This document shows, one piece after another, positions 1 to 11,778 of a stretch of DNA of 64,000 nt; position 1 is the first letter of the stretch; each line of letters opens with the position of its first letter. This DNA comes from Benincasa hispida. Lineage: Eukaryota > Streptophyta > Magnoliopsida > Cucurbitales > Cucurbitaceae. The translations under genes were made by a program, and so were the position numbers. The DNA is taken from positions 55,093,451 to 55,157,450 of the forward strand of contig NC_052351.1 in assembly GCF_009727055.1 (NCBI RefSeq). Direction: 5' to 3'. The notes beneath the pieces were generated by a model. It saw nothing but the letters and a program-made list of their open reading frames with translations. It did not search any database and was not told the origin of the DNA.

Positions 1-1020
1 CACATGACTAAATCCCTTCAGAAAATTAGCTCATAAGTAGAAAAGAATCAACAAACTTCATTAAATAAAATGTCATGAGTACAATGTTTCAAAATGGGAT
101 AAAGATAGACATTGAATAAGAATAAGAACAAAGAACTAAAAGAAAACAAGCTGGAAAATAGTAACAAGATCTTTGAATCAAGCCAACAAATTAAGGTACC
201 CTCTAGGATAGATTCAATCCTTTCTCTCTAGGTTGATAGGAGCAATACTATTCATTTTAGGCAATGAATTGCAAGCCTAACTAACCTATTGCTTCCTTTG
301 AGATTAACCTATCATTATATGTCACATATTACAAGCCAATCTCTTAGCATTCAAATTACACAATAAATTATTGGTTGTCAAACTATAATAAAATTATGCA
401 ATTCATAAACATAAAATTCATATTGAAACCCATAGACGAGAATATATAAATTACATTCATACAAAACTCCCAAAAATTACATTATTCCAAATCCCTAAAC
501 TAGAGAGCTAGGTCTTACCTTCCCATGGAGATGAAGAAGAGAAGAACACGGCAATGTCTTCACTAATTACATAAGATGGGGAGAAAATGAAGAAAAATAC
601 AAGTGGGGAGGTGAGAAGAGGAGAAAACTGGCATATGAACCGATTGGGAGGTGATTATTCCATTCTTCTTTTTGCCTAAAATGAAGAAGGAAGCTTATAA
701 ACTACTAGCACAGCATTGCTTCACGTGCACCTCCGTAAAAAATTGGAGCGTTGCAATGCTGCCCTATTTTCCAGTGTCAAGTCACTACTGCCTTGTAGTA
801 TCACAATGCTCCGTCCAAGGGCATTTTCATCATTTCACATCCTTTTAAGCCTGGTTACTTAAATTAGCTTCTAACTGCTCCAAATTAACCCCAAATAGCT
901 TGTAACACTTAATTCCACCTCAAAGATGCTCGATACCTATAAAATCATTAAATAAACACATTAAACATAGTAACGACATAGAATTAAGAAAAGGAAAATA
1001 GCACATTTTTTGTGCTATCA
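1..1020 (-). repeat. 3' LTR of element B (cut by window edge)
   Basis: The LTR starts, in sense, at 1020 with TGATAGCACA and runs to the left window edge. Its first bases form an 8-bp perfect hairpin (ATAGCACA, loop AAAAA, TGTGCTAT). A PPT abuts it at 1021. Positions about 215-575 repeat at 6600-6940. The short ORFs in this LTR are not supported as genes. Confidence 0.8.
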
Positions 1021-1036
1021 AACACCCCCAACTTAA
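1021..1036 (-). other. Polypurine tract of element B
   Basis: In sense the tract reads AAGTTGGGGGTGTT and abuts the 3' LTR start TGATAG, the expected place for plus-strand DNA priming. It is preceded in sense by a GAGGACGATCAAG-type block that also precedes the PPTs of the related elements here. Confidence 0.75.
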
Positions 1037-2005
1037 TTCTTGATCGTCCTCGAGCGAGGTAGAATCATACAAAAAATTATGCTTGCTCAATCACAAAAGT
1101 CGTTACTCTAGTCTCAACAGTCTATAAGGATAAAATTTGCAATCAAAAATGAAACTTGATTACAATCAATCAATGAAGCATATTTTAAAAATGGTTCTAA
1201 ACCTATTCATGCATGAGTGAGTCCAAAGCCCTAACTAGTTAAGCCCAAAAAATCCGTAATGGTTTTATAAGACTCTCAACTCGTTTTCCCTCTAGGTCAA
1301 AGGTTGAAGAGCTAAGCTTCCTAGACTTAACAATGCAATGACACACGTAAGGAAACCAAAATTGTATTCTATTTTTTTGTTTTTCTCATTTTCTTACTTT
1401 ACACAAAAGAGGAACCCTTATCTAGACACATCACCTTCATTTTGGCTTGTCCACACGGGTTACATGAAAAACATCCAACTACGAGCAACATCTTCTAATA
1501 AGATGTCGAAGCTTACTCATTCATCGGGGTACTTTAGCTCAGAAGGAAACTAGGAGTTTCATAGCCGCCTTAAGTTAATCATAATCCTAAGAAATAAGAG
1601 TAATCCCCTTCAAAAATAACATACAAACTTTCTTTTACTTTACAACATTTTTTTCCTTTTACAAACTTTATTTTTATTTACTCTACACTTGGTTTTACAA
1701 TACAAAACAAGAGTTTAGCCACACAAAAAAAAAAAAAAAAAAAAACTTAGGCATGCATTACTAGGTTGAGCTTTTAGTCACTTAACACCTATCATCTAGG
1801 CCTTTTCCAAGTCGTATAAAACCATAATTGCTATAATTCCTTTTAGAAAAAGGTGGGTTAACTAACAAAAGAAAGATGGAACCAGATGCATTCTTAAAAG
1901 AAAGCATTTTGCCTTACCTATGATGCAGGACCGGAGGCAGCCGAGAATGTTATGTCAAAAAAAAGGACCAACGATCATGAAGGAGAAGAAAGAAGGAGTA
2001 GGCAT
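1037..2005 (-). other. 3' untranslated region of element B
   Basis: Non-coding interior between the nested copia LTR and the PPT. It holds one copy of the conserved 45-nt motif (1434-1479) and an A-run near 1726-1744. No coding region is supported here. Confidence 0.6.
1434..1479 (-). other. Conserved 45-nt sense motif, copy in element B
   Basis: In element sense it begins GTTGGATGTTTTTCATG and ends CAAGCCAAAATGAAGG. Related blocks occur, always in element sense, upstream of the PPT in B2 (10882), the 14.9-27.9 kb element (17052, 17187) and the array (54401, 54545, 58530, 58699). Function unknown. Confidence 0.7.
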
Positions 2006-4146
2006 TGTTGGATTTTATGTTCTAAAACTCGTAGTTTGTAAATTAATAAATATATTCTGTTTTGTTTTTCGATAAAGTTGTTATTGAAATTGTAATCTTG
2101 AATCCAATAAGCTAAGGTCTTGAGGCTATTTAATGTATTTTGAACTTTATGTAGTGACATAAATGTGGATCAAGTTCAAATATATAGCCAAAATGGTCTA
2201 TAGTATATGAATAAGGTTGAGCGCCTTATTCTGGGGACACTATGGATGTGGCCCACTTTGTAGTTAGTGCAAACGATGTGATCCTGAATCGTTCATATAG
2301 AGATATATAAGTGAGGGCATCCTATGCAATGAGTTTGCATAAGACTGAACCATGAAATTGTCACTTTTTACGTTCTAAATGTCGTTTTATGTATAAAACT
2401 GACTATTTCATTAATTGATGACCTAGATGACTTAATCTTAATCCTGAGCTAACTATGAACTCCTATTCACTCGGAATTATCCTTAGATCTGCATAGGTGA
2501 GGGCAGCTCATCATCATTGGACCAATAAGCTTCCCATTTCAGGGGTAAGATCAGATGGATAGCTAGGAACATAGGGTGCAAGACGGAATTCACTCCTACG
2601 CGTTATAGGGATAGTAGATAGGTTGTTCCTTTTAGTACTAAATCCAGGTCTTGAACAAGAGGCCCCACCCACTCCTTGGCCCGAGAGGGATTCGGTTTAT
2701 AGGTTGGACCTTAAACCAATTGTTCATTAGAGGATCAGTGGAACTTAAGGAATAAGACGTAGTCTCGGGGGTAAAACGGTTTTTATGACCCAGCCGAGAT
2801 TACGAACAACCTGTGAAGGATTAGCTTACTAATCATGGTTATATCAAATGGACACAAATATATCTATAGTGAGGGAAGCGTAACTACGGAACTCTAGTGG
2901 AATGATCCGTTAGTTAACGAATGTTGATTAGCTTCGTCTAAAGAGTTTAGGCAGCTAATCTCGGATCGTTGGAGCCCATGATCTATAGGTCCATTAGGTT
3001 CCCCTACTAGCTCATATGGAATAAACTTAGAACAGTATGATTGAATAATTTGAATTGTTCGAATTAGGTGAAGAGAGAGAAACCGACAAGTATATGTGAT
3101 ATAGTGGTCGAATTTTTAGTTTAGACATACAACTTTAATTTTTAAATGTGATTTAAATATCAAGAATATGAATATGTTCATATTCGGAAGCTCGAAAATA
3201 ATGGAAATGAACAAAGATGTAAAAAGTCAAAGAGTTGACTTTTGACTTTAAAAAGTTAAACTTTGACCGACCTTATATTCAAATGTGATTTGAATTTCGA
3301 GAAAATGAATGCGGATTCATGCTCGGGAGGTCAAAATTAGACAGCACATAAAAAATCATAAAAGGTCAAAATGTTGACTTTTTGGTCAAAGTTTGACTTT
3401 GACCAAATGACTATTTTGCCCTTTGACTATAGTTAGTGGGAAAATCCAAACTTTTGTTGGATAATTCCACTAACAAAATAGTGGGCTAGGTGTTGGCTTA
3501 TAGTGGAGACATATGGGATAAGAGGAGTTGTTTTGTTGTGTAATGTCTGAAAGTGTTTCGGTTGTGTCTAAACTTTGTTCATGGTTTGTATATAACAGGA
3601 GATAGAAAGTTTATGAAACTTGTTTGTGGATATCGTAATATGGAATATGCTGAATGGAAATTAAATGTACTAAAGGATTATTGTGTAACTGTTCAGGTTT
3701 AAGCACAGGTTAAGTTGGTTAGTAAGATGCTAAATGTCATAAATCCATGGGTTTATGGATTTGGTTCATGCAATTGTTGCATGGTTTTTTTCTATAAAAT
3801 GGGCTTTCATTTTGAATGAAAAAACTTTTGCCCATTTTACAAAAATTGTTTTTCAAATTTGGGCTGAAAAAAGACTTTTTTTTTTAAGAAAATTCATAAC
3901 CCAAAACCCAACCCAAGGATCCATTTCTTTTTCCATCTCTTTCTCTCTCTCGGTTTTCTTCATCCACTAGGTCAACTCTAGTGGTAGTCCGTTCGTGTTT
4001 GGGTCGAGATTGAATGAGGAAAAGCGGGTTTCGTGAGCTTCAAAGGTTGTATGCTATCCATTTTAATTTACTGGTTTTTTCCTTCAATTAAAAGCACTTA
4101 GAGTGTAATTAGAGTAATTCCGCTGCGTATGTCTCGAGTTCCATCA
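2006..4146 (+). mobile_element. Ty1/copia-type solo LTR (C1) inside element B
   Basis: It begins TGTTGGATTT and ends GAGTTCCATCA. Its body matches, block by block, the copia LTRs starting at 36500, 48117 and 48510 (AATTCACTCCTAC-type block, GTTCATTAGA, GGGGTAAAA, GGTCCAT blocks in the same order). No internal domains follow, so it is a solo LTR. Flanking 5-mers are GGCAT and GGGGT, which do not match well, so either the duplication has decayed or the copy arose by recombination between two insertions. Element B continues on both sides: 4147-4450 is homologous to the B2 interior around 10330-10610. Confidence 0.75.
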
Positions 4147-5066
4147 GGGGTGACAACAAATGTACAAGCCACATAATACAATTCGAAGCATGTAAGACCT
4201 AATTTCATTAGACAAAGGACTTAGGTGTGCATGAGAGATAAGAAAAAACTTTAAAAAAACAAGCTAAAAATCATGATCATGCTCTTCAAACATAATTTCA
4301 TGCAAATCTAATCACAAAAAGGTTACGTCATCAACTACTCATCATAACAAACCAAGCAAAAGAGCAAGCAAGCAATTCAAGCAATCATACATTGTCCGAG
4401 CACAGTGCTCAAGGACCCCAAGCTATCACAACATACCCCACCCCCAACTTAAAATGATACATTTTCCCCAATGTGTCTCTAATCTAAGCTCAAAAACAAA
4501 CAAAAAAAAAAAAAAAAGATTCAATGGAACAAAAAACCTCCCCTGCTGACTTTTTTGCACACGGGATGGTGGTATGAGGGCTACAGTTAAATTGATCTTC
4601 TTCTTCTTTTAGGGAAAAGGAAGATAACCTACAAAAGAAAAATAATAAGCTAAGCTAGGAAAGTAGTAAAGGAAAATAGTAAAATGTTTTCACTTGATTC
4701 CATCTAGAAAGGACAAATTTTTAATATCGGTTGCTCGACATGACCTATCCTTTGTCAAGGTACAAAAAAAATCTCGTATTTCTCTGGTCTCTTCTTGAAT
4801 GAGTCAATATAACCCGGTAAGGCTATAAGACTCTTCATCATTCCCTGAAGAGAACCAGATAGATCCAATTTGTATATATATATTTTTTTTTTTTTTGTAT
4901 ATGGAAAAAAAAGGGAAAAAAAAGAAAAATCAAATGACCAAATGACTCCAAAGAATCTAAAGAAAGAAAAGACGCAACAAACTCGTGGGGCCTAGGGAGC
5001 AGAATTCAAAAATATACAAAATACCAGGAGTTAGAACAGGGTGAGGTCTTTCGACCTCTAACTCTA
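4147..5066 (-). other. Interior of element B with internal PPT-like tract
   Basis: Non-coding. At 4436-4450 the sense strand reads AAGTTGGGGGTGGGG, a second copy of the PPT type found at the LTR border. The stretch 4147-4430 aligns with the plus-strand element B2 near 10330-10610, including a shared CTCTCATGCACAC block. Simple A-rich and T-rich runs lie at 4500-4517 and 4863-4896. Confidence 0.6.
4436..4450 (-). other. Internal PPT-like tract of element B
   Basis: Sense AAGTTGGGGGTGGGG. It lies far from the LTR border but is nearly identical to the terminal tract at 1021-1036. Element G has a counterpart at 31444-31458. Confidence 0.6.
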
Positions 5067-5992
5067 TCACCTAGATGTTGTCTGGTTTAGACTCGAATCC
5101 TCCTTAGTCTTACAAACTTGCAAGCATGAAGTGACATCCTCATCATCACTGAAGTAATAGCACTCCATGAAAATTCGGCCTCCAAGGTATAGACAACGGG
5201 CTGCTGGTAAGCTCTCCAATCTTTGCACAATCTCTGTCAGCTGGGCAACATGGTCGATCATGCTTTGCAGCTAAGCTTGAACATCCTACTGAAACCGAAG
5301 AAAGCTATTAGCAAGTTTTAGATTTTAAGAACTCCAAAGTCATACCTGGGCACGAATCTCCAAGAAGTGGTTCCTCTCCCTCTACATATCAACGTAGACT
5401 ACCTCATGCTTCTGAGCCTTTGGGAAATCCGAGGAATAGTCTGGCACCTGCTCTTCATCCTCTCAACTGAAGTTGCAAGTTGAGCAACAAGGTCACTCAG
5501 ACTTTACAAGTTAGTTTTAGCCTTTGCCTCGGGGCAAAGACTCTTCTGCTAGAAGAGCTCGAACTCATGCTGCCTACGGAGGTTGTCCTGCTGAAGCTCA
5601 AAAGTGCAATCAGCAAGCTTCATAACCAAAGCCTCTAAATACCTACTTGACCTTGAAGATGAGCATGATTCGACTGGTGTGGTACTATGAAATCTCGACT
5701 GTCGAAGCTCTGCTGCCATCCTGAAGTATCTATGGTCAATGGACTCCTCCCACCAAGAATGGTGAGGCTCGTAGTCCAAATGATTATAATACCCCTCCTC
5801 GGAATGACCATCTAGTACTAGACTCCACTGCAACCTCGGGCCTGCTGCCTCTACTTGCTGTGAACTCCACTCCATCACGTGGCCAACCAAGGTGGTCGAC
5901 TCAAGAATGTGGCGGTCAGTTCCATTTATCTCGTCGTGAAGACCTGCAACACAGCTTTCGCACGTCCAAGATTGATTTGCAAATCCTATCAT
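5067..5992 (-). pseudogene. Unrecognised ORF in the gag position of element B
   Basis: A 147-residue open frame starts with Met at 5992, about 80 bases downstream of the PBS in sense, exactly where gag should start, and stops at 5549. A further open piece follows in a shifted frame (5261-5067). I do not recognise the protein. It shows no zinc knuckle and no gag core that I can identify. It is rich in Glu, His, Tyr and Ser, with a Tyr/Trp/His-rich centre (SEEGYYNHLDYEPHHSWWEE) and a C-terminal stretch with heptad-like leucines suggestive of a coiled coil. It may be a diverged gag N-terminus or a lineage-specific ORF. Downstream frames are full of stops, so it is probably decayed. Confidence 0.4.
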
Positions 5993-6071
5993 GCTTAACT
6001 AACACAAAAAGAAAACAAATCAAAGCAAAAGAAACTTTAACTAAAAACTAACTAAGAAGAACTAATTGGCT

Positions 6072-6090
6072 TCCTCGGAAATGGTGCCAA
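6072..6090 (-). other. Primer-binding site of element B
   Basis: In sense TTGGCACCATTTCCGAGGA follows the LTR end (GCA at 6093-6095) after two bases. It resembles the tRNA-Asp-complementary site TGGCGCCGTTGCCGGGGA seen cleanly at 55619, with several substitutions. Confidence 0.6.
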
Positions 6091-6092
6091 TT

Positions 6093-6938
6093 TGCTAACT
6101 CGGAATTTATCATTGTCCATAAACCCTTGCTAGTCAAATAATATTTATAAATCACCAAACGAACTACTTATACTAATTGGTAATACAAGCAACAAGTCCA
6201 GGGTTAAACCATAGGGAAGTGCGGAAGATTAGTTCATCAAAGCTCATTTTTAGTTAAAGTGGTAAAATAGGGGGACTTGGTGTGGATTGGATAAATAGAA
6301 ATGCATAAAACAAATAAAATGTAATGAAACTAAAAGATAGAAATGTAATTAACTACGACATTCTAGCTTAGTGAAATGGAATGGACCAATGAAATTCTTG
6401 TTCACCGAGCTATTTATATGCAATTTTAGTTTCTTGACTATGCCTAGCCCAACCAATCAATGGTCCTAATTACCTAATTAATCGAAATGCATAGAAAATG
6501 AATTTGCTCCATACAAATTGATAAATCGGATTAAGTTTTAGGGATAACGCTAGGATGAGTGCTCGACTTCCAACGTTTAATCAAACATTCAATGTGGTTT
6601 CTCTCTAGGTTGATAGGAGCAACACTATTCATTTTAGGCAATAAATTGCAAGCCTAACTAACCTATTGCTTCCTTTGAGATTAAACTATAATTATATGTC
6701 ACATATTATAAGCCAATCTCTAAGCATTCAAATTACATAACAAATTATTGGTTGTCAATCAATAATAAAATTATGCAATTATAAAAACAAAATTGAGATT
6801 GAAACCCATATACAAGGATATATAAATTAAATTCAAATAGAACTCCCAAAAATTACATTATTCCAAACCCCTAAACTAGAGAGCTAGGTCTTACCTTCCT
6901 ATGGAGATGAAGAAGAGAAGAACCCGGCAATGTCTTCA
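6093..6938 (-). repeat. 5' LTR of element B, outer part missing
   Basis: The inner LTR end is at 6093. The stretch 6600-6938 repeats the 3' LTR piece at 215-575. Homology stops at the sequence GTCTTCA near 6938, where plus-strand B2 LTR sequence begins. Confidence 0.75.
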
Positions 6939-7233
6939 TTCTTTACTTTTCCTGCACTTTTACTTCCTTGCACTTTAATTTTTTGCAATCTACATTCTCG
7001 CATTTTATTTTTCTGTCAATCCAAACCACAACCCCCCCCCCCCCCCCCCCCCCCGATTTTTACTGCTTTCCATAGACATTTAACTTAGAGAAGTTCTATA
7101 TTAAGCTCCCTATGGTTTTACCCCTAACTTGTTGCTTGTGCTACTCAATAGTATAAGTAGTTGGTTCAATGAGTTATAAATTTTATTTGATTGTTAGATA
7201 GTGGTTTACAACACCCATTCTCTGGTCTGGTCA
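6939..7233 (+). repeat. 5' LTR fragment of element B2
   Basis: Matches the 3' LTR of B2 at 12390-12474 plus 14488-14707 (CTTTTCCTGCAC, TTTACTGCTTT and AACTTAGAGAAGTTCTAT blocks) and ends TGGTCA before the PBS. It contains a run of 23 C at 7032-7054. This copy is uninterrupted where the 3' LTR carries a solo-LTR insertion, so it serves as the empty site for that event. Confidence 0.8.
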
Positions 7234-7235
7234 AA

Positions 7236-7254
7236 TTGGCATCGTTTCTAGGGA
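7236..7254 (+). other. Primer-binding site of B2
   Basis: TTGGCATCGTTTCTAGGGA lies two bases after the LTR end at 7233. It is a diverged tRNA-Asp-type site (compare 26211-26194 minus, TGGCATCGTTGCCAGGGA). Confidence 0.65.
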
Positions 7255-7383
7255 ACCAATCAATGTATCTTTGTTAAATTTGTCTTGTAAACTTTAAAAA
7301 CCTCAAAAAGATTTTTCTTTTCCTTTGTGTCTACTTGTTTTATCATAGCAGATGATTGAAGTGTCCATAACACGTTTCTTACA

Positions 7384-7749
7384 GGGCAAGCAGCTCAACG
7401 AGAAATTTGTGAGCTTAGAAGTCAAGTATCTGAGCTAACCTCTCCTTTTTTAGATTTGTTTGCTAGGCGCTCGCATATTGTGGAGACATGCCAAGCTTTC
7501 TCACTTCAAGGTCATCGATACGAAGCATGTCTTCAGCTACTGCATGGCCCTGTGCGTGATGCTTGTCCCACTTTAGAGTTGCCTAGCCCGATCTCAACAT
7601 CGATGCATGCTCGTTCTGTCCACTCAGGTAAGTCTCTAAAGGAACAGTTAGGGAGCTTTCTAACCGATCTTTTGAGTTTTCATATGAAAACTTCCATAGG
7701 CAATAGGAGTTCTCAAGCTTTCAGTAAGACAGCTCTATTCTGGATCTAA
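7384..7749 (+). pseudogene. gag: gag C-terminal remnant of B2
   Basis: One open frame from 7384 to the stop at 7747-7749. A short Arg/Glu-rich heptad-like stretch is followed by a degenerate nucleocapsid zinc knuckle at 7489-7530, CQAFSLQGHRYEAC, which fits C-X2-C-X4-H-X4-C with the second Cys replaced by Phe. Element G has the intact form of this knuckle (CGACEVVGHTSEAC). The N-terminal gag core is missing: only about 130 bases separate this frame from the PBS. Not functional. Assignment rests on the knuckle and its place after the PBS. Confidence 0.5.
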
Positions 7750-7923
7750 GCCTAGAACAGATTTTTAGAGTCTAAGTGACCTGGTTGTTCAGATGACTGA
7801 ATTAGTTGGGAGACAATGAGATATTGTTGCAACCATTCTTTAAGACTACCAAGTTGAGTAGAAGTGAGGTAACTAACATCGACCGTCATGTTAAGTAGCT
7901 GATTCTTCAGACTTTAGGCCAAG

Positions 7924-9442
7924 TGATAACTTGTAGAAATATAAGTTATTGTCTCTCAAAAGTTGGAACAATTGGGATTCTTAATGATAAAAACTTATTC
8001 GTCTTAAAGGAAAACTTATGGAATCCCTCAAAAACTACTAGCCTTTACAAAAACATTTTTTTTTATAAAACTGTGTCACTAATGCATCTTATCACAGGAT
8101 TTCAATAAAATTCGCTAAGTGTCGCAACAGCCAATGCAAAGATATGCATCTAAGGGATTCCAATCCAGAGAAGATACATTGCTTCGTGTTGTTCCTGTCA
8201 AATCACCAGTTGCAAGTATGGGTATTTGAATGTCGGCGTCTAAAAAGCAACTGAAATGGCATGCGACTGACCAGGGCATGGAAATTAATGTTGTCATATT
8301 ACAAGTTTCATAGTAAAAACAACTATAAATAGGAAGACTTGCAACTGAAGAAGAGGAGCATAACATAGATAGAGCATTTTAGAGCTTAGATTATAGTTTT
8401 TCTACTGCTGCAAGAAGAACACAGGAGGAAAAGACCATTGCGATTGCTGATCAAGAAGAATTGTAGAAGAACCAGCTCGAGAGAGAATTCTTCTTCATTT
8501 CTTTAACAAGTTGGTTGTACACACATTAAAATCAAGCCAAAGAGGACAAGAGATTGTACTCTGTGGCTTGACTCTTTTCTTTTCACTTCATTTTCATTTA
8601 TCATCTCACGCGATTAAGTGTTGTCATTGTAAAGACAATTTCGTTCATTATAAAATCGTGCATTTGATCCATCACTTTTTCTTCTGCTTACATTCTATTG
8701 TGTTAAATGCATTTGTGACTTTCTGCATGCTTAATTTCTAAAGCTTAATCATTTTGATCATCTGGTTGAAGTTATCTCAGCTAAAACCATTCGAGAGAAT
8801 AGGATAGCTAGAAATGCATTGCGTCAGAACGCACAGTAACTTTAAAGATAAAAATATTTGTGTTTCACTGCTTTATGTAACCAACACATGCACCCTAGAA
8901 ATAGGAACATGTGACATTCGGATTGAGAAATGTTGACTAATTAGATAAACAGAAACCTAACGCATATATACATTTGGATTGTAAATAAGCATCTCTCCTC
9001 TTCATCTTTACCCATACTCTTACACGTGTTTATCTTACTTGGATCAACGCATACCTCTATCACTTAGCACAATTATTTCATTACCCTGTATTTCACTTGA
9101 ACTCTTGTGCCTTCTTGTATACATGCAGTAAAATTAGTGTAGATAAAACTCCAACATTTATTTAGATCCCTTCTGCATCTGCTGCAACGCAAGGTCTTCG
9201 TTAGTCTAGCTAAATCCTTATGTTCAACCCTGAACATACCAGGAACTTGAATTAGATTTATACTTGGATCTGACTTAAGAAAAGCTTGTACCCATTAGAG
9301 AGAGAGTGTAACGCATCCCACAAACGCATCACCCAATCTTCTCACTTAGAGAAGAAATTCACCATTCATCTTCATTCACATCAATCTTGTCTTCCATCTT
9401 CATTTATAATACACTCCTAGCGCACATCACGAATGATGAACA
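7924..9442 (+). mobile_element. Solo LTR, Athila type, target duplication CCAAG
   Basis: Begins TGATAACTTGTAG and ends ATGATGAACA, flanked by perfect 5-bp duplications CCAAG at 7919-7923 and 9443-9447. The first bases form a 10-bp hairpin (7926-7935 with 7940-7949, one G-U pair) capped by GAAA. A TATA-like CTATAAATA lies at 8323. A downstream hairpin CCTG/CAGG at 9229-9243 follows a GTTCAA block. No internal sequence, so it is a recombination product of a once-complete element inserted in B2. Confidence 0.85.
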
Positions 9443-10881
9443 CCAAGGTATGATGTTGGATTCTTTAATGTATGAACTTGCTAATTGTTCTTCTCAGTAT
9501 GAGCAGGAGTCCATTGAGTCTAACATGTAGACCCAACCCCCCTACAAGTTGAGGATGACCCAGACCCTTAGCTTGTAGATTCTGTGCCCACACTAGAGAA
9601 CCAACCAAAGCCATCCACCACTTATACTATTAAGATTGAGTTTATTTAGGGGTTATGTTTGTCAAGCGATGATGAGGTTTCATACACCCTACCATGCCAA
9701 GAACAAGTATGTGAGGTTAAGTATGACCCCATGCTTCATCTTAAGGAGTCCCAGGTGAAAGAGTTAGATGCTACAAAGCCTCGTTCTTTTCTTCCCTCTA
9801 ACATCTCTTTTATTTTTAATATTTCTATTCTTTTTCACATGAGTGAGTCTTTATTTTCAGCCCAGTCTGTCCTTGAGTCTTTTATTTTATTTCCTTTTCC
9901 TTTTAAAAAATTAAAAATCCAAAAAGACTTGTTTGGTGCCTTTCAAATGCATTAGCACTTGTTGGAATTTGAAGGCTTTATCAACTCAAGAAAGAAAGGT
10001 CTAGAGAAGTACGACAATTTTACGTGCCCTGATAGGCGAATATGGTCGAGCAAGAAACCTTAAAAAAATTTCGACCTGGAGGTAACCGTGATTTTAAATT
10101 ACTTGATTTCTAGTTTAGTTATTTATGCTTTTGTAGTGAATTAGATTTTTGTTTTCTCTTCCTTAGGTATCAGAAGGAAAAGGAAAAGGTTTGGTGAAGA
10201 TACAACACCACCATCTCGTGTGCATCAGTTTTCAGGGAACATTTTTTGTTTTCCTTTTATTTTGTCCTTGCTTTTACTGTTTTATACATTATGTACGTTC
10301 TGAAAGTTGGAGTGGGTTGGTTTTGCTTGCTTTTGTGTTGATGCATGGCAGTCCTTGAGCATCTGAGCTCGAACTTATGTGATTTTATATGCTTGTTTGC
10401 TTTGTTGCTTCTACACATTATTAGGATCGTTGATGATACACTCATTTAGGATATTGCATGTATGAGATAATGTAGGAAGAAAATAAGCATCATTTTTTAG
10501 CCTTTTTTTAAAAGAAATCTTCTATCTCTCATGCACACTCGAGTTCTTTCCCTATCTATCCTAGGTCTTTTGCATGTTTAGAGTAGCATTATATGACCTA
10601 GATGTTTGTTTTCACCCCAAAAGGCCTTAGTGATAGGATTAAACTCTCCTAAACATCAATTTAATAATGCGTGCACAAGGAACTAACCAACCAATTTTTC
10701 CACTTATCTAAAAAAATAGAAACAAAAAATTAAAAAAAAAAATGGAGAAAGAATAAGGAGAGGTTTGCTCTATTTTTTTAGGAGCATGATTAACCTGGGG
10801 TGACTATGACACCTAGAGTTTCCCTCTGAGCTTCCTGAGAAATGAGCAAGCTTAGCCACCTTTGAAGGAATTCGACCCATA

Positions 10882-10926
10882 GTTGGATGTCATTCTCGTA
10901 ACCCGGGTGGACAAGCCAAAATGAAC
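10882..10926 (+). other. Conserved 45-nt sense motif, copy in B2
   Basis: Begins GTTGGATGTCATTCTCG, ends ACAAGCCAAAATGAAC. It lies about 410 bases upstream of the PPT, in element sense, like the copies in the other elements. Confidence 0.65.
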
Positions 10927-11334
10927 ACAGTCTTTCTAGATTAGATTTCCTCTCTAATTGCTGAGAAAAAAAAAAAGAGAGAATCAAAGAAGAGAAATTG
11001 ATAAGGAAGATCTGAAGTTGGTTTCCCTTATTACATGTCATTGCCAAATGATATTTCGAGCCAGTGTAGGGAAAAACGAACGGAAGGTTTTATAAACCTA
11101 GTCCGGTCTTTGCTTAGACTTAGGTAGTATGGCTTTCAACTCACTTATGCATGAATAGGTTTGAAGAGAGCTTTCCTAAATTGTCTCAATTGATTGTTTA
11201 TCTTTGGAGTACATTGTTGATTGCATGGATGATCTTGATAGAATGTTAAAACATGAGTAACGAGCCTCATAACTAAGCAAACATATTATTTGGTGACTAT
11301 TTGTCTATCTCTACCTTGCTCAGGACGACCAAGA

Positions 11335-11351
11335 ATTAAGTCAAGGGTGTT
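11335..11351 (+). other. Polypurine tract of B2 (decayed)
   Basis: TTAAGTCAAGGGTGTTT directly precedes the LTR start TGATAGCACC and follows an AGGACGACCAAGAA block shared with element B. Confidence 0.65.
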
Positions 11352-11769
11352 TGATAGCACCATAAAAGTGCTGATTTTCTTAGTTTAATTCAAGGTCGTT
11401 ATGGGATTTTATGTGTTTATTATGCTATTTTATAAACAATTGGGCAACTAAGAGACAATACGGACCATCAGAGCCGAAATGGGACGAAAATGAGTCAAAA
11501 CGAAGCTCCGAAGCATCAACCATGAAAAGGAGAAGGAAAATGACCCAATCTGCCCCTTACAAAGAACAGTTATGCTACGCTCGGTGCGCTAAGGCAGTAG
11601 TATGTAAAGTAAGAAGCACCGTGACGTTCCAAACATTAATGAAAAGGTAGCTCCCCGCTCGGGCGTTTGCATCGAGAGAGTACATCAGTGAGTGCAGCGG
11701 CACTAGAGGCTAGCGCTACGATAAGAGCGCTGCTACGCCCTACCTAATGCCTTTGTGCTAGGCTAAATT

Positions 11770-11778
11770 CTATAAATA
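11770..11778 (+). promoter_or_regulatory. TATA-like element in B2 3' LTR
   Basis: CTATAAATA, about 420 bases into the LTR, consistent with the U3/R border of a plant LTR promoter. Confidence 0.5.

Larger units (their letters stand above)
1..6938 (-). mobile_element. Athila-like Ty3/gypsy element B, minus strand, truncated
   Basis: Read on the minus strand the order is truncated 5' LTR (6938 to 6093), PBS, an unrecognised ORF where gag should be, non-coding interior, PPT and 3' LTR (1020 to the window edge). The 3' LTR piece at about 215-575 matches 6600-6940 closely in the same orientation, which identifies the two LTRs. No protease, RT or integrase is visible, so this is a non-autonomous or heavily deleted element. 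A copia-type LTR (2006-4146) sits inside it. The outer end of the 5' LTR is lost where it is fused to element B2. Confidence 0.75.
9443..11351 (+). other. Remaining interior and 3' UTR of B2
   Basis: Mostly non-coding with short open frames (for example 9659-9955, 98 codons, acidic N-terminus then Phe/Leu-rich) that I cannot assign to a family. The part at 10330-10610 is homologous to element B interior 4147-4430 in the opposite strand. One 45-nt conserved motif lies at 10882-10926 and the PPT at 11335-11351. Confidence 0.55.

Noticed and set aside
2006..4146. Target duplication for the C1 LTR
   Set aside because: GGCAT and GGGGT agree at only three of five positions.
9659..9955. A 98-codon frame in B2 as part of pol
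   Set aside because: The start is acidic as in some protease-RT linkers, but no conserved block could be identified.
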